64,000 nt of DNA from assembly GCA_965267435.1 (NCBI GenBank), contig OZ253960.1, forward strand, positions 6,572,001 through 6,636,000, given 5' to 3'. The position numbers were made by a program, and so were the translations under genes. The notes beneath the pieces are model-generated. The model was not told the origin of the DNA. It did no database searches and saw only the letters and a program-made list of their open reading frames with translations. The DNA is from JAWPMT01 sp965267435 (lineage in GTDB: Bacteria; Bacteroidota; Bacteroidia; Cytophagales; Cyclobacteriaceae). Every line of letters starts with the position of its first letter. Within the stretch, counting starts at the first letter, position 1. Shown here in pieces: positions 52,546 to 61,399 of this stretch.

Positions 52546-53865
52546 TTAGATTTCTCTGCCGGTATCGAACTTCTCGAGGTAGTCGGCGACCCGTCGAACA
52601 AACATGCCGCCCAGTGCGCCATCCACCACCCTGTGGTCGTAGCTGTGGGATAGGAACATTTTGTGTCGGATACCGATGAAATCGCCTTCTTCCGTCTCGA
52701 TGACGGAGGGCTTCTTCTGGATGGCCCCCAGGGCAAGAATTCCCACTTGTGGCTGTACAATGATCGGTGTTCCCATGACATTGCCGAAGGACCCGACATT
52801 TGAGACGGTATAAGTACCGCCGCTTAATTCATCGGGCTGCAGCTTGTTCTCCCTTGCGCGCTTGGCGAGGTCATTGACTCTTTTGGTGAGCCCCAAAATG
52901 TTGAGTCTGTCAGCATCATGGATGACAGGTACAATTAGATTCCCTGTTGGAAGTGCTACGGCCATGCCAATGTTGATCCGTCCTTTACGGACGATTTTGG
53001 TGCCGTCCACCTGCACGTTGATCATGGGATAGTCTTTGATTGCCTTGACGATAGCCTCGATCATGATTGGCGTGAATGTCAAGGGCTCTCCTTCACGCTC
53101 GATAAAGGTGCTCTTCATCTTGCTGCGCCATTTCACCATATTGGTGACGTCTGCTTCCACAAATGAGGTCACGTGCGGGGAAATCGCCTTTGAAGCCACC
53201 ATACGCTCGGCGATCATTTTTCTCATGCGATCCATCTCGATGATTTCGTCCTCTCCCGAGATAGTGAGTGGTTCTGGCTGGTGCTGAGGGCGTGCTGAGC
53301 CTGCAGTTGGTGCGGGGATCGTGGCGCCCTGGGTCTTCCTTTCTTTGACGTAGGCGAGAATATCTTTCTTGGTCACACGACCTTCCTTACCCGAACCTTT
53401 GACCGTCTCGAGTTCCTGGAGGCTGATGTTCTCCTCTTTGGCAATGTTCCGCACGAGGGGAGAGTAGAATCGTCCCGAACCACTAGAGGCAGGGATGGGC
53501 TCTGCGGCGACAGCAGCAACCGAGTGCTCGGCGATGGCCTGGTTCAAGAGATTGGATGCACTTTCTTTGAGGATTTCGGCAGGTTCTGGAGAACCGTTGT
53601 CACCGGCTGGCGCTTCCTCACCTCCTTCGGTTTCGATGATGGCTAGGGGTTTGCCAATCTGCACGACATCCCCTTCCTGCGCGAGAATTTCCTTCAGTAC
53701 CCCACCATGCGTTGCGGGGATTTCCGTGTCAACTTTGTCGGTGGCTACTTCCAGCAGAGATTCGTCTTCATCAATGGTATCACCTACTTGCTTTAGCCAG
53801 GTGATGACTGTGCCTTCCATTACGCTTTCGCCCATTTTGGGCATCAACATCTCTACTGTTGCCAT
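52546..53865 (-). CDS. 2-oxo acid dehydrogenase E2 component (dihydrolipoamide acyltransferase)
   Basis: This 439-residue protein has an N-terminal lipoyl domain (about 1-77; lipoyl Lys in ATDKVDTE), a Pro/Ala linker, a peripheral-subunit-binding domain (about 133-170, with LVRNIAKEENISLQEL) and the catalytic acyltransferase domain with SHSYDHRVVDGALGG near the C-terminus. It is the core of pyruvate, oxoglutarate or branched-chain dehydrogenase complexes. No E1 or E3 gene is beside it, so the complex cannot be told; a branched-chain type is plausible. Confidence 0.9.
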   Translation of the reverse strand: MATVEMLMPKMGESVMEGTVITWLKQVGDTIDEDESLLEVATDKVDTEIPATHGGVLKEILAQEGDVVQIGKPLAIIETEGGEEAPAGDNGSPEPAEILKESASNLLNQAIAEHSVAAVAAEPIPASSGSGRFYSPLVRNIAKEENISLQELETVKGSGKEGRVTKKDILAYVKERKTQGATIPAPTAGSARPQHQPEPLTISGEDEIIEMDRMRKMIAERMVASKAISPHVTSFVEADVTNMVKWRSKMKSTFIEREGEPLTFTPIMIEAIVKAIKDYPMINVQVDGTKIVRKGRINIGMAVALPTGNLIVPVIHDADRLNILGLTKRVNDLAKRARENKLQPDELSGGTYTVSNVGSFGNVMGTPIIVQPQVGILALGAIQKKPSVIETEEGDFIGIRHKMFLSHSYDHRVVDGALGGMFVRRVADYLEKFDTGREI

Positions 53866-53919
53866 AGATTATTCTGTATTCGTATCACTTTTGGGTTCAA
53901 CAAAGATAAAATATTTTGC

Positions 53920-55164
53920 CTATCGCCGGAAATTCAATCGCAACAAGTTCAGCGCTGCGAGTGTGCTTAGACGAATATTTATGCCCCTGTCTTTGGTGAA
54001 CGTCATTTTTTCTGCAGTAGTTTTCTGCCCGTCGGAATATCCAATCCACACGGTGCCGACTGGTTTTTCATCGGACCCTCCAGAGGGGCCGGCAACGCCA
54101 CTGGTGGAGATACCTACTGTGGTTCCCAACTTTTCTCGTACTCCCTCTGCCATTTGACGGACGACCTGCTCACTGACTGCTCCGTGCTCTTCCAGGGTTT
54201 TAGACTCCACTCCCAGTTCTTTCATTTTCACGGAATTGTCATAGGCCACGACGCTTCCCATAAAGTAGTCGGAACTACCTGCAACACCGACGATGGTGCC
54301 TGCTACGTTGCCTCCTGTGCAACTCTCGGCAGTCGCTACGGTCGCTCCGGCCTCTTTCAGCATTTGTCCGATCACTTCCTCCAATTCCACATTGCCCTGT
54401 CCATAGTAATAATCTCCTAGTATAGGGAGGAGATCATCAGTTGCCTTGTTAAGCGATTGTTGGAGATCCGTATGGTTGTTCCCCACTGCCGTGAGTCGAA
54501 GTTTGACCTGTCCCAGAGACGGAAGGTAGGCTAGTTTCACTTCGTCAGGGAGCCCTTCTTCCCAGTCCCTGATCTTGTCGGCGAGTCTAGATTCTGGGAT
54601 GCCCACCGTTCGGATAATGCGATGAAGGATGTTACTAGTGCTGTACTTTGCTGCCAGGTGAGGCAAAATAGTTCTCCGCATCATTTCTTTCATCTCTCTA
54701 GGCACACCGGGCATGGAGATGAATACTCTCCCATGTTCTTCAAACCACATACCCGGAGCGGTACCCACGGTATTGCTGATTTTCTCGCAGTTGTCCGGTA
54801 GCTCGGCTTGCTTTTCGTTCATGCTGGTAGGCACACGTCCTACCGATGAAAAGAGTTGGTAGATTTCCTGCAGCGCTTCGTCATTGAGGTGTAGGGAGGC
54901 CCCGAAGTACTTCGCCAATGTAGGCTTCGTCAGGTCGTCGCTGGTGGGTCCAAGTCCACCGGTTATCAGTATAATGTCTGCTCTGCCTTCGGCGGCCTCC
55001 AGGGTTTCAAGGATTTGACCCTCATTGTCTCCGATGGTGGTTTTTTGGACCACTTTGATGTCGATAGCATCGAGTTCCTCGCTGATCCAATGACTATTGG
55101 TGTCCAGAGTCTGACCGTAGAGGATTTCATCACCAATCGTAATGATCTCAGCTTTGAATGACAT
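53920..55164 (-). CDS. cinA: CinA family protein (nicotinamide-nucleotide amidase)
   Basis: This 414-residue protein has an N-terminal MoCF-like domain (about 1-170, IITIGDEILYGQTLDTNS and GGLGPTSDDLTK) and a C-terminal CinA amidase domain (about 255-410; ATAESCTGGNVAG, SVVAYDNSVKM and STSGVAGPSGG). It deamidates NMN in pyridine-nucleotide salvage, and in some bacteria is linked to competence or DNA damage (family knowledge). It appears monocistronic, on the minus strand, 54 bases upstream of the E2 gene. Confidence 0.94.
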   Translation of the reverse strand: MSFKAEIITIGDEILYGQTLDTNSHWISEELDAIDIKVVQKTTIGDNEGQILETLEAAEGRADIILITGGLGPTSDDLTKPTLAKYFGASLHLNDEALQEIYQLFSSVGRVPTSMNEKQAELPDNCEKISNTVGTAPGMWFEEHGRVFISMPGVPREMKEMMRRTILPHLAAKYSTSNILHRIIRTVGIPESRLADKIRDWEEGLPDEVKLAYLPSLGQVKLRLTAVGNNHTDLQQSLNKATDDLLPILGDYYYGQGNVELEEVIGQMLKEAGATVATAESCTGGNVAGTIVGVAGSSDYFMGSVVAYDNSVKMKELGVESKTLEEHGAVSEQVVRQMAEGVREKLGTTVGISTSGVAGPSGGSDEKPVGTVWIGYSDGQKTTAEKMTFTKDRGINIRLSTLAALNLLRLNFRR

Positions 55165-55279
55165 GTTTTGTCTTGTTTAGCAATTCCGGCTTGGGCAGTT
55201 TTTCAAGGGCTTAGAAAGCCTACTGATCGGCCTCGTTTCCGCGGTCAAACGTAGTAAAAAACAGCGATTTTTGTGCTTC

Positions 55280-55291
55280 TGACAGCGGTCT
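55280..55291 (+). promoter_or_regulatory. degenerate FNR-type box upstream of the EF-hand gene
   Basis: TGACAGCGGTCT differs from TGAY-N4-RTCA only in the last base. It ends 68 bases before the ATG at 55360, the spacing of the stronger boxes. With one mismatch it could be chance. Confidence 0.25.
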
Positions 55292-55359
55292 ATAAAAAAT
55301 CTCATAATGTCCCAATATTGGTTATCTTGCGACTTGATCGCTGATCCAAATCGCTGGAA

Positions 55360-55926
55360 ATGTTAACGGAGATACAAGAGAAAAAACTTACGCATTATTT
55401 CAATGTGCTGGATTTTGATAATAATCAACTGATCGAGAAAGACGATTTTATCAGTATTGGCGAAAACCTTTGTATCCTCTGGGGTTTTAAGCAAGGCACA
55501 CCTGAGTACGACGAATACTTGGGGAAATGCGAGCATCTCTGGGTTAGTTTCAGAGAGTTTATCAACCAGGAAATCGAAGAGAGTGCCAACTTGACTGAGT
55601 GGCTCGAGTTTGCGGACAAGGGCATCGTCAACGGCAGTGATGATCTGTACGAGACACACGTGAACCAGTTTGTGAAGGATACATTCGATGTGTTTGACGC
55701 GAACAAGGATGGGTTCATTTCCCTTGACGAGTATATCGATCTATTCATGGCCTATCGTATCGAAATCAGATACTCCGCCAAAAGCTTCACGAAGATCGAC
55801 TTAAATAAAGACGACCTGATCAGTAGGGAGGAGCTTCTGAGTGCAGTTCGGGAGTTTTATCGAAGCAACGACCGCGATGCCCCTGGCAATTGGTTGTTTG
55901 GCTTCTGGGACGGTGCCACCTGGTAG
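55360..55926 (+). CDS. EF-hand calcium-binding protein
   Basis: This 188-residue soluble protein has at least three EF-hand loops: DFDNNQLIEKDDF near 18-30, DANKDGFISLDEY near 113-125 and DLNKDDLISREEL near 147-159; a fourth, degenerate hand may lie between. The pattern resembles calerythrin/sarcoplasmic calcium-binding proteins known in some actinobacteria. No signal peptide. It stands alone; a calcium-buffer or sensor role is inferred. Confidence 0.85.
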   Translation: MLTEIQEKKLTHYFNVLDFDNNQLIEKDDFISIGENLCILWGFKQGTPEYDEYLGKCEHLWVSFREFINQEIEESANLTEWLEFADKGIVNGSDDLYETHVNQFVKDTFDVFDANKDGFISLDEYIDLFMAYRIEIRYSAKSFTKIDLNKDDLISREELLSAVREFYRSNDRDAPGNWLFGFWDGATW

Positions 55927-55996
55927 TCTGAACTATTCTCATCCCATTTTTTGATCATTCCTGAACGGTCCGTCCAACATCGACCGACAGGCTTTC

Positions 55997-56004
55997 TATA
56001 TTTG
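55997..56004 (+). promoter_or_regulatory. -7 promoter element of metG
   Basis: TATATTTG followed by C matches TAnnTTTG perfectly, 20 bases before the metG ATG, which gives a leader of roughly a dozen bases. Confidence 0.6.
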
Positions 56005-56024
56005 CGACCCAATTTCAATGTGAT

Positions 56025-58076
56025 ATGTCTCAGAAAGACTACAAGCGACATACGATTACTGCCGCCCTACCTTATGCCAATGGTCCACTTCATATTGGTC
56101 ATATGGCCGGGGTCTATGTGCCTGCCGATACCTACGTGCGGTACCTGCGTCTGAAAGGCGAGGATGTAGCCTTCGTTTGCGGGTCTGATGAGCACGGCGT
56201 GGCCATTACCCTGAGGGCCAGGAAGGAAATGAAGACTCCTCAGCAGGTAGTGGATGAGTATCATGAACTGATAAAACGCTCCTTTGAGGAATTTGACATA
56301 TCCTTTGATATCTACTCAAGGACCAGTTCGAAGACACACCACGAGACGGCGTCGGAATTCTTCCGTACGCTGTATGATCAGGGAATATTTGAGGAAGAAG
56401 TCTCCCAGCAGTTTTACGATGAAAAGGAAGGGCAATTCCTCGCTGATAGATACATCAAGGGCACGTGCCCGACGTGTGGCTTTCCCGATGCCTACGGCGA
56501 TCAATGTGAGAATTGCGGCAGCACCCTAAGCCCGTCGGAGTTGGGCAACCCCAGGTCTATGCTAAGTGGAGAGCCCCCGGTGATGAAAGAGACCAAGCAC
56601 TGGTACTTCCCGCTGGATAGATTCGAGAACTGGCTCAAGACGTGGATCCTGGAAGGCCATAAAGAATGGAAGCCCAACGTTTACGGTCAGTGCAAGAGCT
56701 GGCTAGACAGTGGCCTCCGACCAAGACCCATGACCAGGGACCTAACATGGGGTATCCCGGTACCCCTGGAGGAAGCCAAGGGCAAGGTATTGTATGTATG
56801 GTTTGATGCACCGATCGGTTACATTTCGGCGACGAAGGATTGGGCAAAAGAACAAGGCAAGAATTGGGAGGATTACTGGAAGGCCTCCGATACTCGCCTG
56901 TTGCATTTTATCGGGAAGGATAACATCGTATTCCACTGTATCATCTTTCCAGCTATCCTCAAGACTGAGGGTAGTTATGTCTTGCCGGACAATGTGCCGG
57001 CCAATGAGTTTCTCAATCTCGAGAGCAATAAGATCTCCACATCGCGTAATTGGGCGGTATGGTTGCATGAGTACCTCCAGGATTTCCCTGGCAAGCAGGA
57101 TGTGTTGAGGTATACGCTGCTCGCCAATTCCCCTGAGACGAAAGACAACGACTTTACGTGGAAGGACTTTCAGGCGCGCAACAACAATGAGCTGGTCGCA
57201 ATCCTCGGCAATTTTGTGAACAGGGCTGTTGTGCTTACACACAAGTATTTTGACGGGAAAGTGCCTGCCAGAGGCACATTGCAACCAGTGGATGAGCAGT
57301 TGCTTGCTGAAATGGGCGAGTTCCCTTCAAGAATAGGGCAGAGCCTGGATGCTTTTCGTTTTCGAGAGGCCCTGGCTGGATTGATGGATGCTGCCCGAGC
57401 TGGCAACAAGTACCTGGCAGATACTGAGCCGTGGAAGTTGATCAAAACTGATCCACAGCGGGTGGAATCGATCCTTCATGTGGCGCTGCAGGTGGTTGCC
57501 AACCTGGGTGTGCTGTCAAGTCCTTTCTTGCCTATCGCCGCAAAGAATATCAGGGAGATGGCCGGGATCGGCGAATGCAGTTGGTCAGATGCCGGTCGTG
57601 GTGACCTGCTATCCGAAGGGCAAGAAGTGCAAAAAGGAGCACTCTTGTTTGAAAAGATCGAAGACGAGAAAATCAACGAACAAATCCAAAAACTAATGGA
57701 TACGAAAGCAGCCAACGAGGCCACCGAAAGCAATGTGGCGCCTCAGAAGGAGGAGATCACTTACGATGACTTTATGAAAATGGATCTGCGAGTTGGTGAG
57801 ATCCTCGAGGCTGAGAAGGTGCCCAAGTCCAACAAGCTGTTGAAGTTTAAGGTGGACATCGGGATCGATCAGCGGACGATTGTGAGTGGCATCGCCAAAC
57901 ACTTCGAAGTCGAGGAGATGCCTGGCAAGAAAGTTCTGGTGCTGACCAACCTCGCGCCTCGAAAGATCATGGGTATCGAATCTCAGGGCATGCTGCTGTT
58001 TGCCGAAAACGCCGACGGGTCGTTGAAGGCTGTTACGCCTGATTCGGAGGGCGAGAACGGGGCTACTGTGAGCTAA
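56025..58076 (+). CDS. metG: methionyl-tRNA synthetase
   Basis: This 683-residue class I synthetase has HIGH (PLHIGHMAG near 22), a zinc knuckle (CPTCGFPDAYGDQCENCG near 146-163), a KMSKS variant NKISTSRN near 330 and a C-terminal Trbp111-type tRNA-binding domain (about 580-683, DFMKMDLRVGEILEAE). This is the dimeric long form usual in Bacteroidota. Confidence 0.96.
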   Translation: MSQKDYKRHTITAALPYANGPLHIGHMAGVYVPADTYVRYLRLKGEDVAFVCGSDEHGVAITLRARKEMKTPQQVVDEYHELIKRSFEEFDISFDIYSRTSSKTHHETASEFFRTLYDQGIFEEEVSQQFYDEKEGQFLADRYIKGTCPTCGFPDAYGDQCENCGSTLSPSELGNPRSMLSGEPPVMKETKHWYFPLDRFENWLKTWILEGHKEWKPNVYGQCKSWLDSGLRPRPMTRDLTWGIPVPLEEAKGKVLYVWFDAPIGYISATKDWAKEQGKNWEDYWKASDTRLLHFIGKDNIVFHCIIFPAILKTEGSYVLPDNVPANEFLNLESNKISTSRNWAVWLHEYLQDFPGKQDVLRYTLLANSPETKDNDFTWKDFQARNNNELVAILGNFVNRAVVLTHKYFDGKVPARGTLQPVDEQLLAEMGEFPSRIGQSLDAFRFREALAGLMDAARAGNKYLADTEPWKLIKTDPQRVESILHVALQVVANLGVLSSPFLPIAAKNIREMAGIGECSWSDAGRGDLLSEGQEVQKGALLFEKIEDEKINEQIQKLMDTKAANEATESNVAPQKEEITYDDFMKMDLRVGEILEAEKVPKSNKLLKFKVDIGIDQRTIVSGIAKHFEVEEMPGKKVLVLTNLAPRKIMGIESQGMLLFAENADGSLKAVTPDSEGENGATVS

Positions 58077-58106
58077 ACGAAAGCCGGCACGGTGCCCCGT
58101 AGGGTG

Positions 58107-58400
58107 TTACCGATCCAGATTCTTTTCTGCAAAGGTGATGTCCCTGTTGGGGCTGTAGTGCATCTTGATGAAAACCAGCAGCTCCTCTGCTCCAGCCTTT
58201 ATGCAGGCCGCCTGGGCTTTTTCAGCGGTCTCAAGGACCTTATCGTAGGGGCCCTCAAGAATCGTATCCATGGCTGTCACCTGGTACCGCAGGCCTGACT
58301 CCTGAATCACCTGAATCGCCTCATCAACAATCTTGTAGGGATGCTGGGATTCAGATTTGGGCACGATCTGCAGCGAGTAATGTATGTTGTGCGTCGTCAT
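58107..58400 (-). CDS. MTH1187/YkoF-type thiamine-binding-like protein
   Basis: From the ATG at 58400 the protein has 97 residues (MTTHNIHYSLQIVPK). The pattern with LQIVP, VDEAIQVIQESGLRYQVTAMDTILEGPYDKVLE is that of the MTH1187 family, small ferredoxin-like proteins that bind thiamine-type ligands in some members. Its ATG overlaps the stop of the flavoprotein gene upstream by 4 bases, so it is last in the minus-strand operon. Confidence 0.85.
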   Translation of the reverse strand: MTTHNIHYSLQIVPKSESQHPYKIVDEAIQVIQESGLRYQVTAMDTILEGPYDKVLETAEKAQAACIKAGAEELLVFIKMHYSPNRDITFAEKNLDR

Positions 58401-59599
58401 AATGTTTTGATATGATCTGATATTAGCCACCCGGCGGTCCAACAGCTCTGGAAGTTAAAACCACCTGTAAGGGCGTCAATGTTTAGAACCTCTCCAGCAA
58501 AGTACAATCCTGGATATTTTTTTGCCACCATACTATCGAGATCAATCTCACTCAATGCCACGCCACCGCTGGTGACAAACTCCTCTTTGAAGGTACTCTT
58601 GCCAGTGACTGTGAAGGAGGCCTGGGTGATTTCTTCCGTGAGGCGATTGATGTCCTTTTTGCTCAATTCACCTAGTGGGCTATCTGATTTGATTCCCAAA
58701 AACTGCAACAGGGTAGTCCAATACCGCTCTGGGCAACCTGCCACTTTCAGGTTACCGAGTTGTTTTTTCGGGTTTGAATGGATCGATGCCTGCAACTCGG
58801 CACGAAATACTTCAGCTTCTTTATGGGGGAATGAGACGATGATTTGAAATTGATAGTCCCGGGCGGCCAATTCCCGTGCCCCTACAGAGGAAAGTTTGAG
58901 TACCGCCGGGCCACTCAATCCCCAATGGGTGATGAGTAGAGGGCCCGACTCTCGGAGTTTAGTTCCGGCGATTTTTATTTGGGCATCCGGAAATGCCAGT
59001 CCTTGCAGGCCCTGAAGTCGTGGGTCCTTGATATTGAAGGTGAATAGTGAAGGTACCCGCGGGACCAACTGTAGGCCCAGGGGCTCCAGCCACTTCCAGG
59101 CCATCTCGCTGGATCCTGTGGCGATGATAACGATATCGAAGTCATGTTCCGAGGTCGTTGTTTCCACTTGCCATTGGTCATGGCGGGAGATGCCTGTGAC
59201 CACTTGATTTCTCTGTATATCAACCTTCAGCTTTTGGCAATAATGAAGGAAGGCATCAATGATCGTCTGCGAGGAGTTGGAGACCGGAAATGCCCGAAGG
59301 TCCTCTTCGACCTTGGTGGCCACACCATGCTCGCTGAGCCAGGAACGCATGTCCGTCGTGCCAAATTGAGAGAGTGGTCGGTACAGTTTTTTGCCACCTC
59401 GTGGGTAGAAGGGGACAAGCTCGGAAGGCTGCTCTCGGCCGTTGGTTACGTTGCAACGACCACCGCCGGAGACTTTGACTTTTTGCAGCACTTTTCCCGT
59501 CTTCTCGAGGATAGTCACCTTGGCATGAGGGCATTTCTCTGCAATATTGATAGCTGTGAAGAAACCAGCCGCGCCACCTCCAATGATCCCTACCTTCAC
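58397..59599 (-). CDS. BaiN/HI0933-family FAD-dependent oxidoreductase
   Basis: This 400-residue flavoprotein starts MKVGIIGGGAAGFFTAINIA, the dinucleotide-binding motif, followed by VSGGGRCNVTN near 45 and ends with the family signature TSGGVALSEIDLDSMVAKKYPGLYF, then AGEVLNIDALTGGFNFQ. The family is widespread and poorly characterised. Its start overlaps the GNAT gene stop by 4 bases and its stop overlaps the next start, so it is in the middle of a coupled operon (pth-GNAT-BaiN-MTH1187). Confidence 0.92.
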   Translation of the reverse strand: MKVGIIGGGAAGFFTAINIAEKCPHAKVTILEKTGKVLQKVKVSGGGRCNVTNGREQPSELVPFYPRGGKKLYRPLSQFGTTDMRSWLSEHGVATKVEEDLRAFPVSNSSQTIIDAFLHYCQKLKVDIQRNQVVTGISRHDQWQVETTTSEHDFDIVIIATGSSEMAWKWLEPLGLQLVPRVPSLFTFNIKDPRLQGLQGLAFPDAQIKIAGTKLRESGPLLITHWGLSGPAVLKLSSVGARELAARDYQFQIIVSFPHKEAEVFRAELQASIHSNPKKQLGNLKVAGCPERYWTTLLQFLGIKSDSPLGELSKKDINRLTEEITQASFTVTGKSTFKEEFVTSGGVALSEIDLDSMVAKKYPGLYFAGEVLNIDALTGGFNFQSCWTAGWLISDHIKTL

Positions 59600-60132
59600 G
59601 GTCTTATGAGCTCGTAAAGGACATGTCTCCCTAGCTGGTGATCTGCTGGCAGCGAAGGATGGTCAAATTCTCCAACGTAAGTCATGCCGATTTTCTTCAT
59701 GACGTTTTCGGAGCCCTTGTTACTGATACTCGTGAAAGAATAGATCCGCTCTATGTTCAACTTGTCGAATGCAAATGACAGGTTCGTCTTGGCGCCTTCG
59801 GTGGCGTATCCGTGACCCCAATGTTCAAATCCGAGTCGCCAACCGATTTCTATCCCGGGAGTGAAGTGCGCTTCGAATCTGATGGGCTTGAAGCCAATGA
59901 AGCCCACAAACTGCCCGGTGTCCAGTCTTTCGGTGGCAAAAAAGCAGCATCCTTGGGCATCTAGACAACGTTGCTGGCGTTCTATGAACTCACCGGTAGC
60001 CGCACGATCTTGTGTGCTGGGAAAAAATTCCATGACGCGTGGGTCTTTGTTGATGGCTAACAAACTCTCCAGGTCCTCGTCATGCCACCCCCTGAAGCCC
60101 AGGCGCGCTGATTGGAAGAGGTATCTAGCCAT
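59596..60132 (-). CDS. GNAT family N-acetyltransferase (RimJ/RimL type)
   Basis: This 178-residue protein has the GNAT fold; EIGWRLGFEHWGHGYATEGAK holds the acetyl-CoA loop and SNKGSENVMKKIGMTYVGEF the final conserved helix. Acceptor unknown. It overlaps pth by 8 bases and the flavoprotein gene by 4. Confidence 0.9.
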   Translation of the reverse strand: MARYLFQSARLGFRGWHDEDLESLLAINKDPRVMEFFPSTQDRAATGEFIERQQRCLDAQGCCFFATERLDTGQFVGFIGFKPIRFEAHFTPGIEIGWRLGFEHWGHGYATEGAKTNLSFAFDKLNIERIYSFTSISNKGSENVMKKIGMTYVGEFDHPSLPADHQLGRHVLYELIRP

Positions 60133-60685
60133 TGTGATGGTTCATAGCCCGATCGATACCGATGGTGGCGAAAGCCAGAATAGCGTCTATCGCTTTGTCC
60201 ATTACGAAAACGAGCTCATCCATTTCTTCCCGCGAGAAGTTGCTGAGTACGTAATCTACTTGCTGCCCCTTATGGAAGTCATCTCCGACGCCAACCCGCA
60301 AGCGCGGGTAGTCCTGGCCACCATTGAGTTGCTCAATATTCTTGAGTCCATTGTGCCCTCCGGCAGAGCCCTTTTTGCGCATTCGAAGTTTGCCGTAGGG
60401 CAAGGCGATGTCGTCGGTCACGACAAGCAAGTTTTCCTTTGTGAGTTTCAGCTCTTGTAGCCAATAATTGATGGCCTTGCCACTCAGGTTCATGTAGGTT
60501 GTAGGCTTGACGATATGCAGCGTTCGGCCCTTGTGCTTGACTTCACCCCTAAACACATACCGATCCTGCTCGAATGATGTACCGAATTTGTCCATCAGAC
60601 GGTCGACGACGAGAAAACCGATGTTGTGCCGGGTTAGCTCGTACTCGGGACCAGGGTTGCCAAGTCCAGCGATCAGGTATTTCAA
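60125..60685 (-). CDS. pth: peptidyl-tRNA hydrolase
   Basis: This 186-residue enzyme starts MKYLIAGLGNPGPEYELTRHNIGF, which contains the conserved Asn and the catalytic His; PTTYMNLSGKA, VTDDIALPYGKLRMRKKGS and GGHNGLKNI follow. It releases tRNA from stalled peptidyl-tRNA. The rplY gene lies upstream behind a terminator, the GNAT gene overlaps downstream. Confidence 0.96.
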   Translation of the reverse strand: MKYLIAGLGNPGPEYELTRHNIGFLVVDRLMDKFGTSFEQDRYVFRGEVKHKGRTLHIVKPTTYMNLSGKAINYWLQELKLTKENLLVVTDDIALPYGKLRMRKKGSAGGHNGLKNIEQLNGGQDYPRLRVGVGDDFHKGQQVDYVLSNFSREEMDELVFVMDKAIDAILAFATIGIDRAMNHHNG

Positions 60686-60720
60686 ACTTCTGGCGTTTTA
60701 GTGTTGAGAGTGCGAAATAA

Positions 60721-60751
60721 AAAAATCCCATCGAGTTGCAATGGGATTTTT
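60721..60751 (-). terminator. hairpin terminator between rplY and pth
   Basis: AAAAATCCCAT (60721-60731) pairs with ATGGGATTTTT (60741-60751). It has T runs on both strands and can stop transcripts leaving rplY. Confidence 0.85.
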
Positions 60752-60778
60752 TGTGTGTTTGCCAAATGGCGATTCGGC

Positions 60779-61384
60779 TTATGCCTCTTCTGTAGTCTCC
60801 TCTTCTTCTTCCTCTTCGCCTTCTACGTCTTTGCCTCGCATAGCTCTTGGTACCTCTACAGATGCGATGGTTACCAAATCGCTGTTGAGTATTTCGTAAT
60901 CACCAGGCTCTAGTGATCCCACTTTGACGGTTTTGCCTAGCTGTAGCTGACTGACGTCGACATCGATGAACTCAGGCATCTGACCTGGCAGTGCCTTCAC
61001 CTTGATGTGACGCAACTTCATGATAAGCTTACCCCCGCTTTGCACACCGGGAGCAGTGCCGACAGTTCGTACCGGGATATTCATTGTCACAGCCTTATCA
61101 TCCTGAAGCTCGAGGAAGTCTGCATGCAAGATGACTTCACTCACCGGGTGGAACTGGATATCCTGAAGGATGGCTCTGGCCTTCTGTCCTTCGATATTCA
61201 ACTCGATGAATCGCGCCTCAGGAGTGTACACTACATCCCGAAATAGGATCATCGGGGAGTAAAAGTGAGTTTGCTCTTTTCCGCCATAAAGGACGGAGGG
61301 TACGTATCCCTCGGCTCGCAGTCTCTTAGATTCTGACTTGCCGAGATTTGCTCTTTTATACCCTATAATCTCAACAGTTTTCAT
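60779..61384 (-). CDS. rplY: 50S ribosomal protein L25 (Ctc form)
   Basis: This 201-residue protein has the L25 5S-rRNA-binding domain (about 1-90; SESKRLRAEGYVPSVLYGG, ILQDIQFHPVSEVILHADF) and the C-terminal TL5/Ctc domain, with an acidic tail rich in Glu. It binds 5S rRNA in the large subunit. It follows prs by 15 bases, so the two are probably cotranscribed; the order rplY-pth is common. Confidence 0.95.
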   Translation of the reverse strand: MKTVEIIGYKRANLGKSESKRLRAEGYVPSVLYGGKEQTHFYSPMILFRDVVYTPEARFIELNIEGQKARAILQDIQFHPVSEVILHADFLELQDDKAVTMNIPVRTVGTAPGVQSGGKLIMKLRHIKVKALPGQMPEFIDVDVSQLQLGKTVKVGSLEPGDYEILNSDLVTIASVEVPRAMRGKDVEGEEEEEEETTEEA

Positions 61385-61399
61385 TTTATGATAATAGTA

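Noticed and set aside
57000..57060. Apparent loss of the KMSKS motif in methionyl-tRNA synthetase
   Set aside because: NKISTS occupies the right place and KMS/KISTS-type variants are functional in this family, so the enzyme is taken as normal.
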